DNA from: Anthoceros angustus | Taxonomy: Eukaryota; Streptophyta; Anthocerotopsida; Anthocerotales; Anthocerotaceae | Direction: 5' to 3' | DNA length: 64,000 nucleotides | Assembly (NCBI GenBank): GCA_010909165.1 | Contig: MU008161.1 | Location: forward strand, 1,240,001-1,304,000 | Part shown: in pieces, positions 1-10,562 of the stretch | Numbering within the stretch: the stretch's first letter is position 1 | How the letters are laid out: each line of letters starts with the position of its first letter | The notes under the pieces: model-generated | What the model saw: the letters and a program-made list of their open reading frames with translations, nothing else | The model's database searches: none | Told to the model about the DNA's origin: nothing | Made by a program: the position numbers and the translations under genes

Positions 1-721
1 CTAGAGGTGGGTCTCTACTGCTGCTTTTTCCTTGGTTTCTGTTCCTATTTTCATGTTACATGGTTGTCCAGCTTTGAGATTGTGGACTACTGTATCCGCA
101 CATGCATTGCCGCTCCTCAGCTTCTTGTAAATCTTGTGCATGACGCAGGCTCTTTTCCGGAATGCGGTGTGGGAGCATCTTCAGTATCCGATAAGCCGAG
201 AGAATGAAGAAGCTATCTGTCGCAGTATCTTGGAAGGTTGTTCGACTGCCTTGTCAGGCTACTCCACCTCCGTTCAGGAGGTAAGACAGAGATTCACTGG
301 GTGCTATCTTTTATCGATGTCCACACTTCTTTGGGTCCCGCCAGGTTGAACATCCGCTTATCAAACAATGTATCACCCAAGTATGTGGACTTAGTGACGA
401 TCGCCTTGGGCTTGCCAGGATGTAGAGCTATTGAACTCAGGCCCGTTAAGCTCCAGAAGGGAGATAGCTGCAGTAGTAAGGCTCGGTGAAAAGCGCGTTC
501 TCCGCGAGTTGCAGACTTGGTTTGAAGGGCGTTTGGCAAATCTTGACAAACTGGAGTACTACGCTGAACGAAGACTGAAAGACTTGGGGCTTGTTGATGA
601 CAGAGGATACGAAACTCCTTGGGTGAGTTCTTGGTATTCCTTCGTTTCAATTAGCTCAAACATTTCACATGCCAAGGAGCCTAAAACCGTTGCGCTTCCT
701 ATGCAGGTTTTCAATGACTAG
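1..721 (+). CDS. Rubisco LSMT-like SET-domain protein-lysine methyltransferase, 3' end
   Basis: Partial gene cut by the window start. Exons read as 149-280, 419-622 and 707-721, with positions 1-6 probably the tail of an earlier exon; all junctions are GT-AG and phase 0. The exons encode the C-terminal Rubisco-LSMT substrate-binding domain, not the SET domain: the pieces PISRENEEAICRSILEGC, RLGEKRVLREL and LEYYAERRLKDLGLV line up with the end of plant LSMT-like proteins. The family trimethylates lysines of chloroplast proteins such as Rubisco large subunit and fructose-bisphosphate aldolase in the stroma. This reading ends in VFND and TAG at 719-721. The SET domain and transit peptide lie outside the window. 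Family assignment is firm; which substrate this member uses cannot be told. Confidence 0.85.
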
Positions 722-892
722 TGTATTCTCGCAGTCGCCTCCTGATGCAACTTCATGCTGGGCACAGACGCGCATCGAGTCTCCACGGAAGTAGGCTTGA
801 TTACCTCATCTCATGCTCCTCATCACGCTCTTAAAATTGTGTTTTCCTCACATCGTATCTGCTAACTAGTGCTGGTTCCCACCTGCCATCAG

Positions 893-982
893 GTGAATGG
901 GCTGTCCGCCGACTTGTATTCCGTCTTATTAGCTCTAATGCGGAAGGCTGGTGAAAAGGAGGAACCAAAAGAACCACCGTAA
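893..982 (+). other. possible alternative terminal exon of the LSMT-like gene
   Basis: A pyrimidine-rich stretch ending in CAG (890-892) precedes an open phase-0 reading frame of 29 codons ending in TAA at 980-982. It starts VNGLSADLYSVLLALMRK and ends in a Lys/Glu/Pro-rich tail. It would join in frame to the exon ending at 622 in place of the four-codon exon 707-721. This is an inference from frame and splice consensus only. Confidence 0.3.
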
Positions 983-2016
983 GCTTGAATTCTCTTCTTC
1001 AATAGAAACTCCCTTCGCCCAATCGGTTCCGTTTACTTCCATGTACTGTGAGGTGATATCCGGATGTCCCAAATATAAAAGTACCTACCTGTTCTAGAAG
1101 ACTTATTGTTTGAGGGTATGGATTGATCCTCCAACAGGAAAAGGCCACCGACGCTTTGCCTCCGTTGGTTGCCGCGGACGTACTTGAGAGGGCGATGTGA
1201 GCTGGTGCCTTCCATAGTAGTAAAACTGGTTAGGAGTTGGAGGTTGGCTGGATAGCTACACGTATCTCTTTATGAAGGGAAGAGATAGGTGACCCATCTA
1301 CTAAAAGACATCAGGGAGACCCCAGGGGTGAACTCCAAAATCCGCAACCTTGGAGGTTCTCCAAATCAGAGAAGTATAAAGCAGGTGAGCCCCTACAGAA
1401 ACAAGACTCTCGGCACTTGAAGAGCTTGACACTCAATCCCAAGGAAAGACACAAGCTCGCGCAGGGAGTTAGTCATGTGAATAGCCCTCTAGTGAAAAAG
1501 GGCAAAGAGAGCAGGGATAGAAAGATGGTAAAAGATAGGGTGTTTGGAGGTTGGGGTGGATTCTACATATGGTGGGGCAGGCGCGCTGATGAGGTTCAGC
1601 ACGGAAAGCGGCGGCACCTGAGGAAGGTGACGCAGGCGAGCTACTGGTACTCCCTCGACTATAGGTACGTACCGAGGTTATGCGCGTGGCGAGCATCCAC
1701 AGTTCCGACCGGCCGCGTCCCGTCCGTAAGGCCCGTTTCCCGTTTGCCTCTTGAAGTATGGCGGGTGTGGGTGTGGCTGTGTGTGTGTGCCAGGCTCCAT
1801 GTATCAAAAGAGCTCCCCGCCTGCTGCTGCTGCTGCTGCTGCTGCTCACCAGAATTTTGCGTGAAAGACATGTGTGGATGCTCTCAGGTTTCCCCCCGAG
1901 GGCGGGGGGGCGCGAATGCCCAGATCGCCTTCCCAAGAGAGCCACAGCAGAGCGGGTGTGGAGGAAGGGCTTCTGATTGGCTGTGAGGTGGCAGGTGACC
2001 TCCTGCCCTGGCCGCC
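983..2016. other. intergenic region with CTG microsatellite
   Basis: No gene supported. A run of about eight CTG units lies at about 1822-1847, next to a GT-rich stretch at 1766-1790. Long open frames on both strands here are low-complexity and match nothing I recognise. The 3' part is GC-rich and probably holds the promoter and 5'UTR of the downstream pfkB gene. Confidence 0.5.
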
Positions 2017-3974
2017 ATGCTTCAGGGAATTTCATGCCGCACAGGCCACCCCGCGGGGGCCCTGGGCTGGCGGATCGCAACGGGAGCCCCGGACTGCGCG
2101 GCCCAGTCAGCTGCGGGGAGCATTGAGGAGCGGCCATCCTGGCTGGGGTTGAGGATCGAGCCGCTGGTACGGGCAGGGTCGCGGGGCTGGGGACACGCAG
2201 CCAGGGGACGGGGTTGCGGCTATGATTTCGGGTTTGTGGTGGATTCGCTCAAGTGCGGCGAGGATGGGCAGGCCTCCTCGGCGCCAGCTTCTGCCAAGAC
2301 CGTGCTCCACGTCCCCGGCTCCGGGGCCACTCTGGGCACGTTCCTCGGGGAGCTGGAGCGCAGGAGGGATCGCATTGGCGGGGGGGCCAAGACGGGGCCC
2401 GTGGAGGTGGTGACGCTGGGCAATTTGTGCGTGGACATCCTGGTCAATGTGCCGCAGCTGCCCAAGCCGTCGTCCCAAGACAAGTACACATTCGTGCAGG
2501 GCTTGAGTTCTCCTGATGAGGTGGGTGTTCCGGCTGCTGGTTCCCCTGCTGGTTTCAGGCAATCTATGCAGCGCCAACGTTTGACCAAGGTGCGGTTTGC
2601 TGTTTGTTCGCAGATTTTTTGGGAAGGTGGTGGTAACTGTAATTTTGCCATTGCAGCAGCCAGGCTTGGACTGAAGTGTGTGGCGTTAGGGCATGTGGGC
2701 GAGGAGAAATTCGGGCATTTCTTGCATCGCGTTTTGCAGAAGGAAGGGGTGGATGTGGTGGGCATCGAGAGTGATGGGTGCACGCTGGGAGAGAATTATG
2801 ACGGGAACACTCTGGTTTGCTGGGTGCTTGTCGATCCGGAAAGGAGGCATGCGTTCTGCAGGTAGCGTTCTACATGTGCCTTTGGGTTTACATGAAATCA
2901 GGGCGTTGGCATGATCATCAGCACCTGGTGGCACTACTCCGTAAGGTGAGGTGGCTAATGGAGGCTTTGGCATGATTTCCCTATTGCAGCCGTTACGATT
3001 ATAATCAGACTCCTGTGTTCGACAAGCTGAGTGGCCTCCCATCTGAAGCTGATGACTTGATCCAGAGGACTAGGGCAGTTTTTTGCAACGGATTTGTGTA
3101 TGATGAGCTGTCACCTCCAGTTGTTTTAGAGACTGTGGGACGAGCTCGACAAGCGGGGTCTGCCATTTTCTTCGATCCCGGACCCAGAGGCAAAGCTCTA
3201 AAACAGGGCACTGTGGAGCAGCAGCAGTCCCTGAACAGACTCCTGAGCATGTCAGATGTGATTCTACTAACCGACGATGAGGTACTGCTGCAACCTGTCA
3301 GTCTTATATGTGTTGCGGTTGGCAGTTGCTGGGGGTTTTCGAACGGGAGCTGCGAGCTGAGCACTGACCACGTATCTGTACACAGGCAGAGGCGTTGACC
3401 GGGATCTCTGAGCCGGGATCTGCTGCACGATCTCTACTTGAGCAGGCCAAGCACGCAAAATGGGTTGTTGTGAAGCTGGGTGCGAGAGGCTGCCTGCTGG
3501 CAACCGCCCAAGGAATGTACGAGTTTCCTGGGTTTGAGGTGGGCTTTTGATCCGGAACGTACTCAGATACATAGTCCAGTCAGTGTAACTTATGAGCGCT
3601 TGAGACATTCACGTTTTGCTTAGTTTGCATTCCATACCTCTCTGATTGGTTGGTCTTGTTGAATGCAGGTGGAAGTGAAGGACACCGTTGGCTGCGGCGA
3701 CAGCTTTGCAGCTGCCATCGTTCTCGGATACACACGCGGGGTTCCTGTCACAACTACTCTAGCCCTAGCAAACGCAGTTGGAGCAGCTACGGCTATGGGG
3801 TTTGGGGCAGGTCGCAATGTAGCGTCGTCTAGCACAGTGTTGAAAATCTTAGCAGAGTGTAATGTGTACGACAATTTCACCGATGAGCCAGGATCAGCTC
3901 TCTCACAAACAGAGTTTCCGGCTGCTATTAGAGATGCTTTGGGTTTGCTGCAAAAAGTTCTGGAGAAGAAATAG
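2017..3974 (+). CDS. pfkB-family carbohydrate kinase, probably plastid-targeted
   Basis: Five exons: 2017-2520, 2614-2861, 2990-3281, 3386-3538 and 3669-3974, giving about 500 residues with every junction GT-AG and in frame. The first about 115 residues have no domain and look like an organelle transit peptide plus linker. The kinase domain begins at VEVVTLGNLCVDILVNVPQLP (about residue 130; quoted in part), continues with the substrate-binding GGNCNFAIAAARLGL motif, and ends with the PfkB signature DTVGCGDSFAAA (about residues 404-415), whose Asp410 is the expected catalytic base. It resembles the plant pfkB group around Arabidopsis At1g06730 and At5g43910, which phosphorylate sugars or nucleosides that are not well defined. 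The usual GAGD is GCGD here, as in that group. Start chosen as the first ATG giving a plausible transit peptide. Confidence 0.88.
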
Positions 3975-4974
3975 CTTGCCTTATTTGCGTCCAAGCTTGT
4001 TGTGAGATACGTACGTCCTGGAACTTCCGAGATCGAAAACTCTAATTCGGATTCTTCAAGGGTGCACGACTCAAATTCAGATGCCTCCAAGTGGGGCGGG
4101 TGGGCAACGGACACATGATGGGAAATCATGTGAAAGCTGTTTACATCCCATGATGTGAAGTTGTTGTTTACACTTTCAGACCTGGAAGTGAATCTGAATT
4201 TTGAATTGCCCGGTCAGATTTGAACCTGTCCCTTCAGCTCCTTCTCAAATAGGAAATGATTTAACTGATGGCGTGACGCGTGCAACTGAGACGGGTCACT
4301 GGCTTCGCGATGGAGCTCTAGGCTCCGCGATTTTGGAGCTTCGGGCTGGGAGATTCCCAGGAGCGACCGGAAGCGGAGGCTACTATTTTGCAAGCTACAG
4401 CCCGGATATTTAGAAGTAATAAGATATTAAATTTAAATAATGTTTATTATAGTAAATCGATATTTATCATAATAAAAATATTTAATTACAGTTAAAAGAT
4501 ACTTATTCTCATATAAAGATGTTAATCACAGTTAAAAGATGTTTATTATAGTAAAAAGATTTTTATTATAGTAAGAATTAGTTCAGGAGCACCCTTTGTA
4601 GCCCTTTTTCAGCAAACAATATTTACTTTGCATGACAAGTGACTTCCTTTTCAAGACTTGCTAGTCCCTTATATAAAGACCAAGACAGTGTGCAACTTTA
4701 TCTCTGCTTTACATCAAAAAGCTTCACGATCCCTCTAGCTTCCTGGTGCCCTAAAAGCTTCACGGTTCCCCTAGCTTCTTTGTATCCTTGGAATGAGTTT
4801 GAAAGGGATATAAATTTATTTCTTGCTATTTGTCTTAAAAAAAAAGCTTTGAAAGACGTATCGAGCCCTACAACGTTCAGCGGTCTCGTTCTACACATAT
4901 ACCCATTTAAAAAACATTATGGCGATCTTATAAACTTTTAGGGAATCTTATCAAACGAAGAGCTTTAAAAGAGC
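3975..4974. other. intergenic, with AT-rich imperfect repeats
   Basis: 3' flank of the pfkB gene followed by a very AT-rich block at about 4410-4580, in which variants of TTTATTATAGTAAA and CAGTTAAAAGATG recur four or five times at irregular spacing. A TATATAAAG box at about 4672 lies some 300 bases before the GNAT start codon and is a candidate promoter element. No gene is supported. Confidence 0.5.
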
Positions 4975-5703
4975 ATGACTATGGAGAACTCTAAGCAGGT
5001 TTTGCTCATCCAACCGATGAGACAAGACCAAGTCTCTCAAGTAGAAAGCTTATTTATGGAAGAATTTGAAGACAAAGATTTGCAAGACCATGTGAGGGAC
5101 GCACAAAGTCTTGTGGTAGTGGCCATGGACTCATCTGGAATTGAGCAACACAGTTTGCTCATGGGTGCTATTCACGTACTTTTTCCATGTACTAGATGGT
5201 TTGAAGATGATGAAGACAAGGTTGCTCTGATTGGCTATCTTGCTGTGGCCGAGGGATATCGTGGAAGAGGGATAGGCACACAATTGCTCACCGCCATGGA
5301 AACAAGGGTTCGTGAGCTCGGGCATTCCAAACTTTACTTGTTTTGTGAGTCCGATAATGTACAAGCCCTAAACTTATATTTGAAAGTGGGCTTTGAAATA
5401 ATCAAAACAGACTGTGAATATGATGAAGACGATGATGAGCACAAGGATGAAAAAGTAAAATATCTCATGATGAGAAAAAGGCTAAAGTGCATTGGAAGAG
5501 CAAGAATGTTTTGTGAGTGTGATAGGATACAATCCCTACTTGTATACTTCAAAGCAGGCTGTGGTGCTGTGCGCGGTAGTGTCTGCAGTGTGGTGCGCGG
5601 TGTGCGGAGTGTTGTGCGGTCTGGGTGGGTGGCTCTGTCGCGCTCAGCATGGGGTATTGGGGTTGATATCGCGGTGAGCATGGGGTGGAGGAGGTCGCGG
5701 TGA
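4975..5703 (+). CDS. GNAT-family N-acetyltransferase with duplicated segment and minisatellite-derived tail
   Basis: Intronless ORF of 242 residues. Residues 1-165 form a GNAT domain: N-terminal strand and helix, then IGYLAVAEGYRGRGIGTQLL (about 83-102), which contains the acetyl-CoA pyrophosphate-binding R-G-x-G pattern, then FCESDNVQALNLYLKVGF, the C-terminal helix and strand. After an acidic linker (EYDEDDDEHKDE), a diverged second copy of the last segment appears (MFCECDRIQSLLVYFKAGC, about residues 178-196). The final about 45 residues are Val/Arg/Ser/Gly-rich and are encoded by GTG-rich repeat DNA that grades into the tandem repeat after 5664. Substrate is unknown. The tail may be a recent read-through extension, so the functional protein may effectively end near residue 170. 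Confidence 0.75.
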   Translation: MTMENSKQVLLIQPMRQDQVSQVESLFMEEFEDKDLQDHVRDAQSLVVVAMDSSGIEQHSLLMGAIHVLFPCTRWFEDDEDKVALIGYLAVAEGYRGRGIGTQLLTAMETRVRELGHSKLYLFCESDNVQALNLYLKVGFEIIKTDCEYDEDDDEHKDEKVKYLMMRKRLKCIGRARMFCECDRIQSLLVYFKAGCGAVRGSVCSVVRGVRSVVRSGWVALSRSAWGIGVDIAVSMGWRRSR

Positions 5704-5892
5704 GGACATGATTTAGAGTTTTAGGTGCCACGACTGTGGTGGTTGGTGTGAAGGAGGTCGCGGTGAAGACATGATTTTGGGTTTTAGGAGGTGCGACGAC
5801 TGTGGTGGGTGGTGTGGAGGAGGTCGTGGTGAGGGCATGATTTTGAGTTTTAGGTGCAGCGATTGTGGTGGTGGTGTGGAGGAGGTCGTGGT
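5664..5892. repeat. minisatellite, 62-66 bp unit, about 3.5 copies
   Basis: The heptamer GAGGTCG recurs at 5691, 5754, 5820 and 5882 (spacing 63, 66, 62), each followed by CGGTGA or TGGTGA and then an ATGATTT...TTTTAG segment and a TGTGGTGG run. A partial unit precedes the first copy at 5664-5690. The array overlaps the last codons of the upstream GNAT ORF. Confidence 0.85.
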
Positions 5893-6549
5893 TATTGTAC
5901 TGCGATAATTATAATTGTCTTTGATAATTCCATGCATCTACGAGCAGCTAGGTTTTTGTACCTCTGAGTTAGGTGAGTGTTTTTCTTCTTCCAGAATGGC
6001 TGCTATGATGCGGGGACGACCCATGGTAGATTAGCTCATAGAAGTTGATTTTTTGCATGCGATGAATGAGTAAGTTGAGATGAATGAATAAGTCCTTCGG
6101 ATCTGACAGATACAAAATAATTTGATATTTTAAATTATTATATAATATAAAAGCAAAAAATTACTATCTTAATTCCAATTTTATAATTTAGGATAATTAG
6201 ATCCGTTTAGATTTATGAATAGGTAGTGTTTTCAACCCTATATAGGTTATCTGGAAGGTTTGATTGCCGTATTTTTGTCAATAGGGAGTTTGAATGAATG
6301 CTACTACTAGTTACAAGAGCAAATGGATACGAGATCACCTAGTACATATGTACCTAGAAGAATCATGTATTTTTCTCTAGTAGGTCTCCGAAAGCCCTAA
6401 GATGCTATCACTTGGTGGTCTTCGATTCTGTGCTTGCATGTGTGAGGAATGTCGGTGCGCAGGTTTTGAGGGATAGGCCTGTGAAATATCGGGTTCGAGG
6501 ATCTTCGGGGATGGCATGAATTTGAGGTTGGACCGTTGAGTTTGTGAGG
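5893..6549. other. intergenic and PEX12 upstream region
   Basis: Contains an AT-rich stretch (6110-6200) and then rises in GC toward the PEX12 start. I see no open frame with recognisable content. The last about 170 bases are probably the PEX12 5'UTR and core promoter, but no clear TATA box decides this. Confidence 0.4.
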
Positions 6550-7731
6550 ATGTTGATGCAAGTAGGCGGGGATGGCTTCCGCCCGACCTTCTTCGAGATG
6601 GTGGCTGCACAGCTCCTGCCTGGCAGTCTGCGGGCTGCGCTCCTCTATTGCCTGGGAGTGATGGCTCAGAGAAGTCCCATACTGCACAGAATCCTGGACT
6701 ACAGTGACGAATCGTTTGCAGCTCTGATGCTGATGCTGGAGTCGCACAGCCTGAGCACAAACGACGCCTCCTTCTCCGAGGCTCTGTACGGGCTGAGGCG
6801 CTCATCGGTGGAGATGAGCTCGGCTGGCCTGGCGGCCGCCAACGGTGAACCCGCGGCCACGGCACCGGCTGCCCTTGGTCTCACAAGGCGGCAGAAGGTT
6901 CACTCCTTGCTCTTTCTTGTCGGCCTGCCGTATCTCAATTCCAAGCTGCAGGCTGCGTTCAGGCGGCACACGGCGGGGTTGCTGCAGGCGGCGCTATGGA
7001 CGAGCGGTGAAGCGGACATGCTGGACGGAGAGGTGTCGGACTTAGTTGATGCCACCAGGACGCAGAGGTTCGGGCACGAGCTGTCCGCGTGGGAGCGGCT
7101 CAAGAGCCGGTGGATCTCTTTGCTGGCATGGTGTTACCCGTGGATTTTGGCCATAAGCGAAGGGTGCAACTTCGGTTACCAGCTTCTCTACCTGCTCAAC
7201 GCCATTCCTTACTTCAATCCGGGTCTGCATTTCATGAGGTTGATTGTGCGGAGGACAACAGGCCAGGAGCTCCTCAACAGCGCTAAGCAGATCGCGGAGA
7301 GAAGGGATCAGGAGTTCCAGAGAGTTCCAGGGCCTCCCTTTGCCCAGGCTTTGCAGCGAGGGTTTCTACGGGCCGCGTATAACACTCTCGACTATGCGCA
7401 CACCGGTCTCATCGCCTCGGTCTTCCTGTTCAAGATGATGGAGTGGTGGTATCAATCCGCAGAGCAGAGGGTGTCAGCTCCGACAATCTATCCTCCTCCT
7501 CCCCCGCCTCCGGCCCCAAGGGTCGCTGCCGACGGCATTGGGTTACCGTCAGACCCCAGGGCTTGTCCGCTGTGCACGCAGAAGAGGACAAATCCGACCA
7601 TGGTGTCCGTTTCCGGCTTTGTTTTCTGCTATCCGTGTATCTTCAAGTATGTGTCGCAGTATAAGCGATGTCCCGTCACTCTGATCCCAGCTGAGGTAGA
7701 GCACATTCGGCGTCTATATTACGACAGCTGA
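6550..7731 (+). CDS. PEX12: peroxisome biogenesis protein 12 (RING peroxin)
   Basis: Intronless, 393 residues, matching plant PEX12 end to end. The start MLMQVGGDGFRPTFFEM equals the conserved plant N-terminus, which decides ATG 6550 over the in-frame GTG two codons upstream. Hydrophobic segments sit around residues 115-135, 190-225 and 290-310, followed by the conserved MMEWWYQSAEQRVSAPTIYP and a proline run. The C-terminal RING begins at Cys339 (CPLCTQKRTNP, then SGFVFCYPCIFKYV, then KRCPVT). As in other PEX12 proteins it has fewer zinc ligands than a canonical RING. PEX12 sits in the peroxisomal membrane with PEX2 and PEX10 and forms the ubiquitin-ligase/retrotranslocation complex that recycles PEX5. 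Confidence 0.97.
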   Translation: MLMQVGGDGFRPTFFEMVAAQLLPGSLRAALLYCLGVMAQRSPILHRILDYSDESFAALMLMLESHSLSTNDASFSEALYGLRRSSVEMSSAGLAAANGEPAATAPAALGLTRRQKVHSLLFLVGLPYLNSKLQAAFRRHTAGLLQAALWTSGEADMLDGEVSDLVDATRTQRFGHELSAWERLKSRWISLLAWCYPWILAISEGCNFGYQLLYLLNAIPYFNPGLHFMRLIVRRTTGQELLNSAKQIAERRDQEFQRVPGPPFAQALQRGFLRAAYNTLDYAHTGLIASVFLFKMMEWWYQSAEQRVSAPTIYPPPPPPPAPRVAADGIGLPSDPRACPLCTQKRTNPTMVSVSGFVFCYPCIFKYVSQYKRCPVTLIPAEVEHIRRLYYDS

Positions 7732-7876
7732 GCATATGCTAGCATTCCTTCCTTTCGAAGCCAAGAGCGCGGCGCTATCTACAAATAGACCTCTCCAGTG
7801 GATCATGACGAGCATTCTCGTCTTTCAGGCGACTTCACCGAATCGAAACGTCCAAATCAAAAAGTTCAATGGGCAC

Positions 7877-8252
7877 CAGCACAATTCTTTCTCTTGTATC
7901 TGGTTGAAAGTCTGAAGCACAGATCCCACATCTTGACAAAGCAAATGTGAAGAGCACAATTCTTTCTCTTGTATGTAGTAGGTTAGTTTGGTGCACAGAT
8001 CTCACAGCTTGTTAAAGCAGATGTAAAGAGCACAATTCTTTCTCTTGTACGTGATAGGTAGTGTGGAGCACAGATCCCACACCTTGTCAAAGCAGATGTA
8101 AAGAGCACAATTCCTTCTCTTGTACGTAATAGGTAGTGTGGAGCACAGATCCCACACCTTGTCAAAGCAGATGTAAAGAGCACAATTCCTTCTCTTGTAC
8201 TTAGTAGGTAGTGTGGAGCACAGATCCCACACCTTGCCAAAGCAAATGTAAA
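7877..8252. repeat. tandem repeat, 75-bp unit, five copies
   Basis: The start of the unit, GAGCACAATTCTTTCTCTTG or the variant with CCTTC, recurs at about 7877, 7952, 8028, 8103 and 8178. The unit continues through a GGAGCACAGATCCCACACC segment and ends in CAAAGCAGATGTAAA. Copies 3-5 are nearly identical; copies 1 and 2 are diverged, so the array is being homogenised at the right end. There are no spacers. It lies about 150 bases after the PEX12 stop and may be transcribed as part of its 3'UTR. Confidence 0.92.
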
Positions 8253-8873
8253 GGTCTGAAAAATCTAACAGTCAGCTATGACTGTTTTATCTTTTAGAGA
8301 ACAGAAAACTCTCTATCCAGCACCTTTAAAAATGTCGGCTTCCTGAAACAAGGGCCTGGCTAGGAGAGGCTGATGAACCCCTGGGAGTGTTCTCTTCTCT
8401 TCGGCAATCTCATTCTTCCCACCATCTTAAGCCCATCAAAACCCCAGGAAGAAGAGAACAACAGATAAAAATACATCAGCCTAGTCAATCCGAAGTTGCA
8501 AATTACACAGGCTTGTTTCCGCAGTATCAGCTGTGCACTCCTCCTATATAACCGCGTATCTGTCCACTTCGCCTGAGGCAACAGGATTGGGATGCAAGAT
8601 TAGAGAATGAGAGGGACCATTGCCTTCCAAACCTTCCAGTAGGGTGAATGAGCAAGGTGGTTGTACCAGACAACAAACATAGACGACGTTGGTCCGCTTT
8701 ACAATGGCAAACGCTCCAAGCTTGCAAACATAGTAGCTTAGCTTGTCAAAGTCGTGGAGGCGCTGCATTTCAAACATACCAGCTGCCCGCCTGCATGACA
8801 CGTGTAACAACATTTCTTCTCCGGTCTGGATTCCACATTTTAATTTGAAAACGGGAGGGAGGGGAGTGTTACC
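8253..8873. other. intergenic between PEX12 and the BRCT gene (convergent)
   Basis: Two genes converge here. The stretch after the 75-bp repeat holds no supported ORF and probably contributes the 3'UTR of the minus-strand BRCT gene. Nothing else is recognised. Confidence 0.35.
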
Positions 8874-10562
8874 TTAGGCACCGAAGATGCGTACTTCATA
8901 CAGCTGGGAAGTAGGCTCCTTGCTCAGGCGCCTTAGGCCTTCAAAATTTCTCCTGTTCCCCAGAAACTCGCTTCTCCTCATGGACACATACCCTGACTCC
9001 ACGCTCTGCTTTGACGCATAACACGATCGGAGACGGTCGGCGACTTTAGAGTCAGTGTGCAGAGCCACTCGGACCTCATCCGGAGAAAGGAAATCCTGCA
9101 TTTCCATTCACAACAACATCATTCACTCCCGAACGCATCTAACCTGAAATGGACTCGTTCTGCAGCATCTCTGAGAAACATCACTCCCTACCTGGTAGAA
9201 TTTACTGATGCATTCCAGGATGTGCTGCCTCGTAAACCCTCGGTCGCTCACAAACGTCTTGGACGAGGGTCCGATTTCAGAGAACTGATCCACAGGAAAC
9301 AGGAGAGTGAGAAAGGTGGGCGTGTACACGACCTCCCACCTCTCCGACTCGGTCATGGCCCGAGTGACCACCTCCCCGTCCAACCCACCCGACCCCTCCT
9401 TCCCCCGCACCCGGTCGTGCGCATCGAAGCAGAGAGCCACACACGCCGTCCCCGGCGGCTCCGTCACGCACCAGCACACCGTGTCCAAGAGCGCGGCCGG
9501 AGTGAACGGATGCACATTGGTCCGGAACGCCTGCAGCCTGGCCGACCTCCTCCTCCTCACATCCGCCTTGGCCGCAGCCACCTCGTCCAGCCTCTCCCGC
9601 AGCGCCGCCTGCCCCATCCTGTCGTCCGGAGGCCCGCAGATGGCCAGCCTCGCCCCCTGCCGCCCCCCCTGGCTCCCCCGCGCGTGCTCCAGGAAGCACG
9701 CCAGCTGCCGGGACAGATCCACCGAGAAATGCACGCACCGCTCCTGCTCCCGCTCCTTGGCCGTCCGCAGCACCCAGGTCGGGGACACGATGTGCGTGTT
9801 GAAGCCCACGTACCGCAGCAGCGCCGTGCCCTCGCACACCACGTGCGTCGCGCTGCACCCGATGAACCAGTTCTCCACCATCTCGGCACTCCCCGCAGCG
9901 ACCGCCTCCAGAACCTTCTCCCGCACTTCCCCGTGCAAGTCCGCGTCCAGGTAGAAGCAGGCCCCGGAGAAAACCTGCTGCTGCTGCAGTTCCCGCTGCT
10001 GCTGCGGAGGCTGATTCTGCTGCGTCCTGGAAATGGCGGCCCGGCGGAATCCCGGGGGGAGGCAGAATCTGTCGGAGGGAACCGCCAGGATGGCCTTGGA
10101 GAAATCCTCCGGGCGCACTCCAGCGTCCATCTGGCTGCGCTCCACCCGGTAGGGCTCCTCGTCCAGCCGCGAGTGCTGCCGGGCGCAGTTCACGAACCAG
10201 GCCAGGGTGACGACGAAGAGGCCGCGCCGGAGGCCGTGCTTCACGGCGTGCTCGAACTTACGGCCGGCGAAGATCTGCACCACCAGGTGCGTGCAGTGCG
10301 GGTGCAGATCGGGGCTGTAGGATCCCCCCATGGCCTCCGTCGCCTGCTGCACCTGCTTCCTCGCCTCCTTCGTCAGCCCAGTCACGCACACCACCAGCCC
10401 CCAGAACGGCCCCCTCCGTTGCCCCTGCCCCAGCCTGCTGCTGCTCTGCCTCGACAGGGAGGAGAGCACGCTCTGCTGCGACACGGACTGGGGCGTGCCA
10501 GCCACGAAGGGCGTGGCTGATCCAGCAGCCGGGGACGGCCTCTGCTGCTGCTGGTGATCCAT
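8874..10562 (-). CDS. tandem BRCT-domain protein, DNA-damage response type
   Basis: Two exons on the minus strand: 10562-9192 and 9095-8874, joined phase 0 across a 96-bp GT-AG intron, giving about 530 residues. The N-terminus is Gln/Ser-rich. BRCT1 covers about residues 52-142 (starts WGLVVCVTGLTKEARK, has HCTHLVV and ends in a TLAWFVNCA tryptophan motif). BRCT2 covers about 198-285 (FSGACFYLDADL, SATHVVCEG, SPTWVLRTAKE). Paired BRCTs bind phosphopeptides in DNA-damage and replication-checkpoint complexes. The C-terminal about 240 residues, rich in Arg and Ala, have no domain I recognise. It resembles plant proteins such as At4g03130 in layout, but the orthology is not certain. The gene is very GC-rich, which is why long antisense frames exist on the plus strand. 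Confidence 0.8.

Noticed and set aside
1417-2137. Long frames on both strands around the CTG run, including a poly-Gln reading
   Set aside because: Low-complexity and microsatellite-driven; no homology or splice context.
5549-5937. Minus-strand Pro/Ser/His-rich ORFs
   Set aside because: Produced by the minisatellite; repetitive and without context.
7877-8252. CRISPR-like array
   Set aside because: Whole 75-bp units repeat without unique spacers, and the context is a plant nuclear genome.
9057-10520. 487-codon plus-strand ORF, Pro/Arg/His-rich
   Set aside because: Antisense shadow of the GC-rich BRCT gene; composition is what reversed codons of that gene give, and no domain is present.
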